A stretch of 9,612 nt of DNA. Source: an uncultured Bacilli bacterium. Its GTDB lineage: Bacteria; Bacillota_I; Bacilli_A; ML615J-28; CAG-313. Shown here piece by piece: positions 1-5,984 of this stretch. Both the position numbers and the translations under genes were made by a program. The stretch spans positions 1 through 9,612 of the forward strand of contig CAJGDR010000038.1 of assembly GCA_904502205.1 (NCBI GenBank), read 5' to 3'. The notes under the pieces were generated by a model. That model was given only the letters and a program-made list of their open reading frames with translations, made no database searches and was not told the origin of the DNA. The stretch's first letter is position 1, and every line of letters starts with the position of its first letter.

Positions 1-1131
1 ATTATATATATAAAAGCTTGCACGAACTGTTCCCATACATCCTAAGTGATGAGTAATAAGTTGAGCACAATGATGCCCTGCTCTAATACATATATTATAA
101 CTTGATAAGAAAGTCGCAACATCATGTGGATGTACATCTTTAATATTAAATGTCACAATTCCACTTTCTGGATTTTTAGTATATAGTTCAACTAATGGAT
201 TATCCTTAATTTGTTCTACAACATAAAGAGCTAATTTTTTAGAATGTTCATGAACATTATCAAGTCCAAGATTAGTTAAATACTCAATTGCTTTTTTAAA
301 TGCAATCACACCTTCTATATTTTGTGTGCCTGCTTCAAATTTTTCAGGTGCATCTTTATAAGTTGAAGAATATTTTTCTACGCCGTCATTCATATCTCCA
401 CCAAATTCAGCTGGATTTAATGAATTAAGTAATTTATATTTTCCATATAAAATTCCTGTTCCTGTTGGAGCCATCATTTTATGGCCAGAGAATGCTAAGA
501 AATCAATATCTAAATCTTTAACATCTACTTTCATATGTGGAACAGATTGAGCACCATCTAACACTACTATCGCACCAACTTCATGAGCTAACTTAGTAAT
601 TTCTTTGACTGGTGAAATTACACCAAGCACATTTGACACATGTGTAAGTGCAACAATTTTTGTATTTTGATTAATACATTTTTTAAAATTTTCAACTGTA
701 ATTTGATTGTTTTCATTTAAATCAACAAAAACTAGTTTTGCTTTCTTTTTTAAAGCAATGTTTTGCCATGGCATAATTAAGCTATGATGATCAAGAACTG
801 AAACAATTATTTCATCGTTTTCATTAATTCTATCTTCTAACATATATGCTAGTTTATTAATACCATCTGTTGTACCTTTAGTATAAACAACTTCTTCTGG
901 TTTAGAATTAATGAATTTACTAACAACACTTCTTAATTCTTCGTATTCGTTAGTTGCAATTCCACTTAAATCATAAACACCACGATGAATATTAACACCA
1001 TACTTAGTATAATATTCATTAATTTTATCAATTACAATTTGGGGTTTAATTGAAGTAGCAGCTGAATCTAAATAAACTAAATCTTTATTTGATTCAAGTA
1101 GTGGGAAATCACTGCGCTTTACTTCAAGCAT
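1..1131 (-). CDS. sufS: Cysteine desulfurase SufS, 3' end cut by window edge
   Basis: I translated this by hand from the ATG at 1131; 377 codons are in the window, and roughly 30 C-terminal residues of a usual 405-410 residue SufS lie beyond base 1. SufS is a cytosolic PLP enzyme that takes sulfur from cysteine to give alanine and an enzyme persulfide, passed to SufU or SufE and on to the SufBCD scaffold. The PLP lysine is visible as SGHKMM (Lys218), with GAQS just before it. The sulfur-carrying cysteine is in RAGHHCAQ (Cys355). The start YLDSAATSIKPQ is typical of the family, and the visible end VRASFYIYN is the usual run before the final helix. The start is supported by AGGTGA (1136-1141), which overlaps the sufD TAG stop, leaving 8 nt between the genes and suggesting coupled translation. 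It is the third gene of the sufCDS operon. The family call is secure; the group II assignment rests on the motifs and the neighbours. Confidence 0.96.
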   Translation of the reverse strand, partial: MLEVKRSDFPLLESNKDLVYLDSAATSIKPQIVIDKINEYYTKYGVNIHRGVYDLSGIATNEYEELRSVVSKFINSKPEEVVYTKGTTDGINKLAYMLEDRINENDEIIVSVLDHHSLIMPWQNIALKKKAKLVFVDLNENNQITVENFKKCINQNTKIVALTHVSNVLGVISPVKEITKLAHEVGAIVVLDGAQSVPHMKVDVKDLDIDFLAFSGHKMMAPTGTGILYGKYKLLNSLNPAEFGGDMNDGVEKYSSTYKDAPEKFEAGTQNIEGVIAFKKAIEYLTNLGLDNVHEHSKKLALYVVEQIKDNPLVELYTKNPESGIVTFNIKDVHPHDVATFLSSYNICIRAGHHCAQLITHHLGCMGTVRASFYIYN

Positions 1132-1139
1132 AAAATCAC

Positions 1140-1883
1140 CTACTTTAATAAATTTGCAAATTTTTTATATATAACTTCTTGTAAGTTTTCGTTTTTAATT
1201 TTTTCAATAATTGGTTGAATAAAACCAAGTACAACAATCTCATGAGCTTGTTCTTCTGGTAAACCTCTACTCATTAAGTAAAATAATTCATCTTTATCGA
1301 TTGAACCAATAGAACAACTATGTGATGCTATTACATCATATTCATCAATGAATAAATTTGGTTGTGCTTTAATTGATGAATTACTAGATAAATTTAATCC
1401 TCTTGTTGATTGTTTTGCATCACTTTGTGACATGCCTTGTTTAATAAAAGCATTGTTGTTTAAATTAAGCTTAGCGTTATTTTTACCAATAGCATATGTA
1501 TCAAGCATACTTACACTGTGTTTAGCTAAATGATTCATTTGAATATTAGATTCTAAACTAGAATCATTTATACCTAAATAAACATTAATGATATTTACAT
1601 TACTTGCTTCACCATTTAAATTTACATCAATATTACATTTATAATTATTATCTACAAATGCTAAATTATAAATTTTAAGTGTTGCATTTTCTTTTAAATT
1701 AGCATTTAATGTAATATTTGAATTATATAATAATACTTCAAGATTTGAATTTTCTTCCAAAGAAATATTCATACAATTAATAGGAGTTTCAAAATCTTGA
1801 TATATTACTTTCGATTCATTTCTTTCTAAAGTAATTTCTTCACATTCATGCATTTGTGAAGTTTGAATTAAAACATCACTCAT
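1140..1883 (-). CDS. sufD: SufD, Fe-S scaffold subunit, short form
   Basis: This encodes a 247-residue SufD, a partner of SufB in the SufBC2D scaffold on which Fe-S clusters are built. The C-terminal half matches the family well: the DAKQSTRGLNLS stretch, acidic QPNLFIDEYDV, then ASHSCSIGSIDKDELFYLMSRG and a helical tail. His188 in SHSCS corresponds to the conserved His that helps hold the nascent cluster in E. coli SufD. Many SufD proteins have about 430 residues; here the N-terminal helical region is absent and the protein begins almost directly in the beta-helix. The residue pair after His is Ser-Cys rather than the common Gly-Ala. I chose the ATG at 1883, one base after the sufC TAA, because AAGAGG (1892-1897) lies 8 nt before it. 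An upstream ATG at 1925 would overlap sufC by about 40 bases and add 14 residues of shadow coding. The short length appears natural, because there is no frameshift or leftover domain upstream. Confidence 0.9.
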   Translation of the reverse strand: MSDVLIQTSQMHECEEITLERNESKVIYQDFETPINCMNISLEENSNLEVLLYNSNITLNANLKENATLKIYNLAFVDNNYKCNIDVNLNGEASNVNIINVYLGINDSSLESNIQMNHLAKHSVSMLDTYAIGKNNAKLNLNNNAFIKQGMSQSDAKQSTRGLNLSSNSSIKAQPNLFIDEYDVIASHSCSIGSIDKDELFYLMSRGLPEEQAHEIVVLGFIQPIIEKIKNENLQEVIYKKFANLLK

Positions 1884-1884
1884 A

Positions 1885-2706
1885 TTATTTGCCTCTTGTG
1901 TTAGGATTAACAGCACAAGTTCCAAGGCTTACTTGTTTTTTAGCTGGTTCATCAACAAGACCAAGTTCAAGTTTTAACCAATCATATCCTTCACGGTCAA
2001 TTTTTTCAATAAGTTCGTTTGATCCAGTTTTTACAACTTTTCCATTCATTAAAACATGAACAACATCTGGTTTAATATAATCTAATAGTCTTTCATAGTG
2101 AGTGATAACTAATGCACCAAATGTATCTGATTTCATATCATTAACATTTTCACCAACGATTCTTAATGCATCAACGTCTAGACCTGAGTCAATTTCATCT
2201 AAGATAGCAAATTTAGGTTGTAACATTTTCATTTGTAAAATTTCGTTACGTTTCTTTTCTCCACCTGAGAAACCAACATTTACATATCGATGAGGAAGAT
2301 CTTGATTCATTTTTAATTCTTTAGTAGCTTTATCAAGGTTTTTAATAAATTTAAATAATGAAATATGTTCATCTTCACCAAGTCTTGCTTGCATAGCAGT
2401 TTTAATAAAATCTGCATTTGTTACTCCAGTAATTTCCGCAGGATATTGCATCGCAAGGAAAAGACCTTTTCTACTTCTTTCATCAACAGACATACTAAGT
2501 ACATCTTCACCATCTAAAAGAATTTGACCTTGGATTACGTCATATTTGTAATGTCCCATAATAGTTTGAGCTAAAGTAGATTTACCAGTTCCATTTGGTC
2601 CCATGATTACATGAATTTCTCCACTATTCATTTCAAGGTTAACACCTTTTAAGATAACTTTATCTTCTACCTTTACCCATAAATCAATGATTTGTAATTT
2701 AGACAT
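1885..2706 (-). CDS. sufC: SufC, ABC-type ATPase of the SUF Fe-S assembly complex
   Basis: This 273-residue protein is the soluble ABC ATPase that drives shape changes in the SufBC2D scaffold during Fe-S cluster assembly. All ATPase motifs are intact: Walker A GPNGTGKST (36-44), Q-loop Gln87 in AMQYP, signature FSGGEKKRNE (from 146), Walker B FAILDE with Asp170 and Glu171, D-loop SGLD (174-177) and H-loop His203 in ITH. GEKKRNE and DEIDSGLDVDAL are characteristic of SufC rather than a transport ATPase, and no permease gene is nearby. The protein runs about 15-25 residues past the usual SufC end, with a tail containing VSLGTCAVNPN. The ATG at 2706 has GAGGT (2713-2717) 6 nt upstream. It is the first gene of the suf operon, with a promoter at 2788-2816 and sufD starting one base after its TAA. 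Confidence 0.97.
   Translation of the reverse strand: MSKLQIIDLWVKVEDKVILKGVNLEMNSGEIHVIMGPNGTGKSTLAQTIMGHYKYDVIQGQILLDGEDVLSMSVDERSRKGLFLAMQYPAEITGVTNADFIKTAMQARLGEDEHISLFKFIKNLDKATKELKMNQDLPHRYVNVGFSGGEKKRNEILQMKMLQPKFAILDEIDSGLDVDALRIVGENVNDMKSDTFGALVITHYERLLDYIKPDVVHVLMNGKVVKTGSNELIEKIDREGYDWLKLELGLVDEPAKKQVSLGTCAVNPNTRGK
1892..1897 (-). promoter_or_regulatory. Ribosome site that fixes the sufD start
   Basis: AAGAGG lies inside the last codons of sufC, 8 nt before the ATG at 1883. It favours this start over the ATG at 1925, which has no comparable site and lies deep in sufC. Confidence 0.7.
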
Positions 2707-2739
2707 AATAATACCTCACATTATAATTTTTACGAAAAT

Positions 2740-2802
2740 AAAAAGTGCCATAATAGTTAGGCAAAATCTTATTTTTTTACCTTTCTTATTATAGCACTTT
2801 TT
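2740..2802 (-). terminator. Long hairpin, probable terminator of the yhbD operon
   Basis: Bases 2740-2755 and 2787-2802 are complementary over 16 positions. The one mismatch (2749 with 2793) becomes a G-U pair in minus-strand RNA. The loop is 31 bases, and the 3' arm ends in five U followed by A and four more U. It begins 27 bases after the stop of the gene at 2830-3618, so it can stop transcription from that operon. The large loop is unusual for an intrinsic terminator. The structure also shares its 5' arm with the suf -10 box, so part of the symmetry may be an operator. Confidence 0.65.
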
Positions 2803-2816
2803 AGTCAATTCTTCAA
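2788..2816 (-). promoter_or_regulatory. Promoter of the suf operon, sigma-A type with extended -10
   Basis: On the minus strand the -35 box is TTGAAG (2811-2816) and the -10 box is TATAAT (2788-2793), separated by exactly 17 bases. The bases just before the -10 are TGC, giving an extended -10. Transcription would start near 2781-2782, leaving a leader of about 75 bases before sufC. The -10 box lies inside one arm of the hairpin at 2740-2802. No known Fe-S regulator site was recognised. Confidence 0.8.
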
Positions 2817-2829
2817 TAGAATTACTTTT

Positions 2830-3618
2830 TTATTTTAATAGCAAATTTGTTTCTAAAATAACATATACACACTTTACTTGGTTTTCATATAAAGATACAA
2901 TAACATTTTCACCAATTTTGATGTTATCATCAAGTACTGTTTGTTTGATATCCCCTATCGCAAAGATACCACTTTTCTTGTCATAATATGAATCTACTTG
3001 ATTTAATACTTTCAAAGTTAACTTCTTAACTTTATTAAATCCATCCATCTTAAGTGTTAGAGATCCTTCTTTGTATTCTGGTAATGTTAACTTTTTATTA
3101 CGCCAAATTGAATATGGTGCACATCCTGAAAATCCTACAACTTCTAAAGTATCATAATTTATATTTAGTCCAGAACATGTTGGACCTAAATTAACTAAAA
3201 TTTCATGATCTACTTTTGGTAAGAACGCTCTTGATATTTTAGTGTATGTAACCATTTCTATTGGTTTATATATATTACTAATTTCAAAAAGCACTGGTGT
3301 TTTAGGTTCAATATATGTTCCCTTTTTAAGTTCATATACAGCATTAAATAAAAGTTCTGTTTCTTTTTGGAAGTCTACAGTTGCTTTTTTGTTTTGTCTT
3401 TTTAAGATAAAACTTGTGTACCAACTGCCACCTGCAAACATAATCATTAAAATGATAAATATAATTAGCCAAACGATTTTTACCTCATTTGTAATTGCTA
3501 CTTTAATCATCAACACAATTGCAGCAATCGCAATTATTGTATTCATTATTGGCATGAATATCTTAGGTTGATGCTTTTCAAAATCTTTTTCTAAATAATC
3601 TTTATTTTGTCTATTCAT
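2830..3618 (-). CDS. Membrane protein of unknown function, two helices plus soluble domain
   Basis: I do not recognise this 262-residue protein. Two hydrophobic helices are clear at about residues 21-41 and 47-66, joined by a short NEVK loop. The second is followed by KRQNKK, so by the positive-inside rule both ends should be cytosolic. Residues about 73-262 form a soluble domain rich in predicted beta strand, with two cysteines about 17 residues apart (PTCSG and SGCAP) and a basic stretch KVKKLTLK. It is the last gene of the yhbD operon: its ATG at 3618 is one base after the TAG of the preceding gene, and its ribosome site (GGTAG) is weak, so it probably depends on translational coupling. 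Its position next to a bactofilin-like gene suggests that it works at the inner face of the membrane, but no activity can be assigned. The reading frame is secure; the function is unknown. Confidence 0.85.
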   Translation of the reverse strand: MNRQNKDYLEKDFEKHQPKIFMPIMNTIIAIAAIVLMIKVAITNEVKIVWLIIFIILMIMFAGGSWYTSFILKRQNKKATVDFQKETELLFNAVYELKKGTYIEPKTPVLFEISNIYKPIEMVTYTKISRAFLPKVDHEILVNLGPTCSGLNINYDTLEVVGFSGCAPYSIWRNKKLTLPEYKEGSLTLKMDGFNKVKKLTLKVLNQVDSYYDKKSGIFAIGDIKQTVLDDNIKIGENVIVSLYENQVKCVYVILETNLLLK

Positions 3619-3619
3619 A

Positions 3620-4063
3620 CTATTCTACCGTAATATTAAAAATTGGAATTAAGAAAAATAAAACCCAACACCATTTCCATGCGCCTTCAATTAAGAATCC
3701 ACATGCAAAGAATCCACTAATCACTAGTAAACTCATAATGGTTTTGAATATTTGTTTTTTAGGTTTTTTAAACATATCAATAAAAGCAGACATAAATGGA
3801 GTAACAAATAATATTGCCCAACTCCAACTCCATCCACCTTCAATTAGGAAACCGCATAAAAAGAAAGCCATTAATGATAAGAAAAATAAGACTCTTAAAA
3901 ACTTTGATCTAATTTTATTAGTTGTAATTACCCACCCAGATGATTTGTTTGACTCTCTTTTTGGAATATTAAAATTTATATTATACTTTTTTGCTTCTTC
4001 TTCAGTTAAATTTTCTAAATCAACTGAAATTACTTCGCCATTAACTTCAATAGTTGTTTTCAT
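3620..4063 (-). CDS. Small four-helix membrane protein with internal duplication
   Basis: This 147-residue protein has a polar N-terminus (residues 1-53, beginning KTTIEVNGEVISVDLENL) and four predicted membrane helices at about 54-73, 79-94, 105-124 and 129-143. The membrane part is a tandem duplication with an offset of 51 residues: CGFLIEGGWSWSW (70-82) recurs as CGFLIEGAWKWCW (121-133), each followed by a hydrophobic stretch. Both copies keep a glutamate (Glu75, Glu126) and three tryptophans at the turn between helices. The likeness also shows in the DNA, at 3684 and 3837, 153 bases apart. AGGAGG (4068-4073) overlaps the stop of the preceding gene and sits 4 nt before the ATG at 4063, a strong start. 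It is the third gene of the yhbD operon. I recognise no family and assign no function; anchoring the bactofilin-like neighbour to the membrane is a guess from context. Confidence 0.87.
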   Translation of the reverse strand: MKTTIEVNGEVISVDLENLTEEEAKKYNINFNIPKRESNKSSGWVITTNKIRSKFLRVLFFLSLMAFFLCGFLIEGGWSWSWAILFVTPFMSAFIDMFKKPKKQIFKTIMSLLVISGFFACGFLIEGAWKWCWVLFFLIPIFNITVE

Positions 4064-4071
4064 AGTTCCTC

Positions 4072-4650
4072 CTAAATCTTTACTATCCTTTCAATTTTAG
4101 CAGTTCTTGAAACTGATAATGTATTATTATATTCAACTAAATCTACTATGCATCCATTTCCGATAGTAATAAATTCACCACTTATTTTATTAGCTTTTAT
4201 ATTATTTATTTCAATCGTAGTTGCTGCAATTTCATCAACATTTGTCTTTGCTGATAGTGAATCAGTATTTTCAAATATTATTGATTCACCATAAAGATTT
4301 TTGAAATTAGATGCAGATACGTTAGCTACAAATTTTTCACAATTTACATCGCCATCAATATTAACCATTCCAGCCAAACTTGCGTCTTCAGCATCAATAT
4401 TGCCTCGTACTGTAAAGCTTCCTGCTATGGACAATTTATCAACTTTAACATTTCCACCAACTGAACATCTTCCAGCTACCTTAAAAGTATTTGCTGTTAC
4501 AGATGCTTTAAAATCAGCATTACCAGCTATTTTAATCTTTTCGGCTTTGCAATCCTCATTTACAGTTGCACTACCTGCTATTTTAAAATTCTTATATGAG
4601 CCGCCATTAACACTGCCAACTCCATGAATTCCAGAATCATCAATTCTCAT
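4072..4650 (-). CDS. Bactofilin-like polymer-forming beta-helix protein
   Basis: This 192-residue protein is built of regular 17-residue repeats: F22-K38, I39-T55, F56-K72, L73-D89, A90-K106 and F107-S123. The first five carry an I/V/L-A-G near the start of each unit (FKIAG, IKIAG, FKVAG, LSIAG, ASLAG). One repeat per turn of a right-handed beta-helix is the hallmark of bactofilins, cytosolic proteins that polymerise into filaments without nucleotide and act in cell shape or envelope placement. The short Gly-rich N-terminus before the repeats resembles that of the Bacillus YhbE/YhbF proteins, which are also encoded next to yhbD. The repeats become irregular after residue 123. No signal peptide or membrane helix is present. 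The ATG at 4650 has AAGGAGG (4657-4663) 6 nt upstream, and the yhbD TAA ends one base before it, so translation is likely coupled. Family-level confidence is good; its role in this organism is inferred. Confidence 0.85.
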   Translation of the reverse strand: MRIDDSGIHGVGSVNGGSYKNFKIAGSATVNEDCKAEKIKIAGNADFKASVTANTFKVAGRCSVGGNVKVDKLSIAGSFTVRGNIDAEDASLAGMVNIDGDVNCEKFVANVSASNFKNLYGESIIFENTDSLSAKTNVDEIAATTIEINNIKANKISGEFITIGNGCIVDLVEYNNTLSVSRTAKIERIVKI

Positions 4651-4651
4651 A

Positions 4652-5230
4652 TTATACCTCCTTAACCTTTAGTGCAATATAACTTATTACATCTTCCATT
4701 TTTTCAACATGTAAAACTTTAATCTTCGGATCAACAATACATTCTTTATTAGCAATAACTAAAAAGTTATTATCCGCTACCGAGCATATATATAAATTCT
4801 TATCGTTTAATTTCATATCTTTAAAATCAATATTTAAGTAATCTTCTAATTTAATCAAATTTTGATACTTACTAAATATATATATAATTGCAAGTTCAGT
4901 AATTGTTAATTCTTTACGATCAATTAAATATGACTTTAATATATAAGGATCAATTTCATCAATTAATATTACTTCACGAGCGGAGAAACTATGTTTCTTA
5001 TTATTATCATTAAACATATTTTTTATCTCTTGTAATTCGTAGTTATCTTTTAAAGACAAAATTTGTTTAATTCTAGGAATGATTAATGTTCGTTTAAAAA
5101 AAGTTTCTTGTCCTGTAGAAACAGATTGCTTTTCAAACCAATCATCAGGAATTAAACCTTCTCTTTTCCATCGGTATAATTGACCATATGATATATTCAT
5201 TTCTTTTAACAAATCTTTTTTTGATATCAT
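4652..5230 (-). CDS. yhbD: YhbD-type MerR-like transcription regulator
   Basis: This 192-residue protein begins with a MerR-like winged helix (MISKKDLLKE, then YGQLYRWKREGLIPDDWF at about 15-32) and continues with GQETFFKR, the pattern of Bacillus YhbD (DUF4004). The region after about residue 85 is a separate, poorly conserved domain that may sense a signal. In Bacillus the yhbD gene is followed by bactofilin genes, and the same order is seen here. I chose the ATG at 5230 because GAGGTG (5235-5240) precedes it, the sequence then begins exactly at the helix-turn-helix, and the consensus promoter lies just upstream. An in-frame ATG at 5350 would add 40 residues translated from the promoter and the neighbouring gene. 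The promoter is covered by repeated half-sites, so self-regulation is likely. It heads a four-gene operon. The assignment rests on motifs and gene order. Confidence 0.87.
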   Translation of the reverse strand: MISKKDLLKEMNISYGQLYRWKREGLIPDDWFEKQSVSTGQETFFKRTLIIPRIKQILSLKDNYELQEIKNMFNDNNKKHSFSAREVILIDEIDPYILKSYLIDRKELTITELAIIYIFSKYQNLIKLEDYLNIDFKDMKLNDKNLYICSVADNNFLVIANKECIVDPKIKVLHVEKMEDVISYIALKVKEV

Positions 5231-5234
5231 AGTA

Positions 5235-5240
5235 CACCTC
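5235..5240 (-). promoter_or_regulatory. Ribosome site that fixes the yhbD start
   Basis: GAGGTG lies 4 nt before the ATG at 5230 and downstream of the expected transcription start near 5242. The longer frame beginning at 5350 lies upstream of the promoter and cannot be made from this transcript. Confidence 0.75.
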
Positions 5241-5297
5241 ACAATGACATTATAACATAACATTGTTACATTGTCAATCAAAATAACATAACAATGT
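5241..5297. promoter_or_regulatory. Candidate operator: repeated ACAATG half-sites over the yhbD promoter
   Basis: A 15-base element (5252-5266) recurs at 5283-5297 with one difference, an offset of 31 bases or about three helical turns. Within the region the hexamer ACAATG occurs at 5241-5246 and 5291-5296, and its complement CATTGT at 5261-5266 and 5269-5274. The -10 box lies between the first facing pair, and the -35 box overlaps one of the inner half-sites. The arrangement fits a cooperative repressor, most simply YhbD itself. The binding protein is inferred. Confidence 0.6.
5249..5277 (-). promoter_or_regulatory. Perfect consensus promoter of the yhbD operon
   Basis: The minus strand shows TTGACA (5272-5277), a 17-base spacer and TATAAT (5249-5254), with TG one base before the -10 (extended -10). 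Every consensus position matches. The start of transcription would fall near 5242, giving a leader of only about 12 bases with the ribosome site almost at its 5' end. Such a strong promoter for a regulator gene suggests that it is normally repressed. Confidence 0.9.
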
Positions 5298-5300
5298 AAA

Positions 5301-5329
5301 AAAATAAGACTACATAGTAGTCTTATTTT
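5301..5329 (-). terminator. Intrinsic terminator containing the stop codon of the 200-residue gene
   Basis: A perfect 13-base stem (5301-5313 with 5317-5329) closes a 3-base loop and runs into seven U on the minus strand. The TAA stop of the gene at 5323-5925 lies within the 5' arm. The hairpin is nearly symmetrical, with A-tracts and T-tracts on both sides. It separates this gene from the yhbD promoter only a few bases away. Confidence 0.92.
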
Positions 5330-5925
5330 ACTGAAATAGTTTTCGCCCATTTCATATATTGTTCTTTTAAGGAATCATAGTTTTTGCTTTTGCAGCCAAA
5401 ATTAATTGCATAATAATGATCATCGCCTTCAAAAGCAACTAAAAAGTAACTAAAGTCATCCCCATCTACGGTAGAAGAATATTCTGCATAATAAAATTCT
5501 TCTCCGTTTTCAGCTTTACTTTTACTAATTTTAGATTGTTTACCATTTAATTCAATAACTGCTTCGATATAATCATCTAAATCATCAATCCCCATATTAT
5601 CAAACATATATTTATCTTCACGATTTGCTGCAAAAATTGATTTGTCAGATAAATATGCTACTTGGAAACCTAAAAAATCTTTTTCATAAAAGTCTTCAGT
5701 TAAAGTAACTGTTATTCCATGAGATTCAAATGTTTTTTTCTTAGGTGGAAAAAGTTTTCCACTAGTAATTAGAAAGCCAAAAACAAGTCCGCATATAACA
5801 CATATAATAGAAGCAGCAGTGCTTGCTTTTTTCTTTGGTTTTTTTGGTTTTGAAATAACTTGTTGTTCTTGTTTATTTTGTTCCATTTTATCTAATTCTT
5901 CAAATCTGTTAGGTGTATTTTCCAT
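5323..5925 (-). CDS. Single-pass membrane protein with extracellular domain, unknown function
   Basis: This 200-residue protein has an acidic and Gln-rich N-terminus, a basic stretch KPKKPKKK (about 26-33), one hydrophobic helix (about 36-55) and an outer domain of about 135 residues. The basic cluster before the helix predicts an N-in, C-out topology. There is no lipobox in a usual position. The outer domain, beginning FESHGITVTLTEDFYEKD and ending in an aromatic stretch (HYYAINFGCKS) and a final helix (EQYMKWAKTI), resembles small membrane-anchored proteins of unknown function that are common in anaerobic Bacillota; this is a recollection of pattern, not a database match. AGGAGG (5931-5936) sits 5 nt before the ATG at 5925. 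It follows the nifJ terminator by only a few bases, and no convincing promoter is visible, so it may rely on read-through from nifJ. The stop codon is inside its terminator. No function is assigned. Confidence 0.86.
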   Translation of the reverse strand: MENTPNRFEELDKMEQNKQEQQVISKPKKPKKKASTAASIICVICGLVFGFLITSGKLFPPKKKTFESHGITVTLTEDFYEKDFLGFQVAYLSDKSIFAANREDKYMFDNMGIDDLDDYIEAVIELNGKQSKISKSKAENGEEFYYAEYSSTVDGDDFSYFLVAFEGDDHYYAINFGCKSKNYDSLKEQYMKWAKTISVK

Positions 5926-5945
5926 ATTATCCTCCTAGAAAAATT

Positions 5946-5972
5946 AGGGGTTATATTTAGAATACAACCCCT
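5946..5972 (-). terminator. Intrinsic terminator of nifJ
   Basis: Bases 5946-5956 pair with 5962-5972 through an 11-base stem containing AGGGG/CCCCT and one G-U pair, with a 5-base loop. A run of five U follows on the minus strand (5939-5943). It begins 12 bases after the nifJ stop codon. The ribosome site of the next gene starts only three bases beyond the U run. Confidence 0.88.
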
Positions 5973-5984
5973 TTAATTCAATTA

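Noticed and set aside
1884..1925. Longer sufD start at 1925 (MELVLLILTQ...)
   Set aside because: The added 14 residues are a shadow of the sufC end, and a ribosome site stands directly before the ATG at 1883.
2720..2725. TATAAT on the minus strand just before sufC
   Set aside because: It lies only a few bases from the sufC ribosome site and has no -35 at a proper distance; the promoter at 2788-2816 is far better.
2707..2781. Possible riboswitch or leader structure before sufC
   Set aside because: The leader is about 75 bases and very AT-rich, with only weak short pairings and no recognised riboswitch core.
3242..3571. Open frame on the plus strand with hydrophobic character
   Set aside because: It is antisense to the membrane-helix region of the gene at 2830-3618, has no ribosome site and no promoter, and reads as a shadow frame.
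3738..4100. Open frame on the plus strand
   Set aside because: It is antisense to the 147-residue membrane protein and has no start signals.
4301..4627. Open frame on the plus strand with repeats
   Set aside because: Its repetition is the complement of the 17-residue repeats of the bactofilin-like gene.
4651..4656. TATAAT between ribosome site and start of the bactofilin-like gene
   Set aside because: A transcript from it would begin inside the gene; the sequence is chance in an AT-rich spacer.
5231..5350. Longer yhbD start at 5350 with a hydrophobic N-terminus
   Set aside because: It would translate the terminator, operator and promoter region; the helix-turn-helix starts exactly at the ATG at 5230, which has its own ribosome site.
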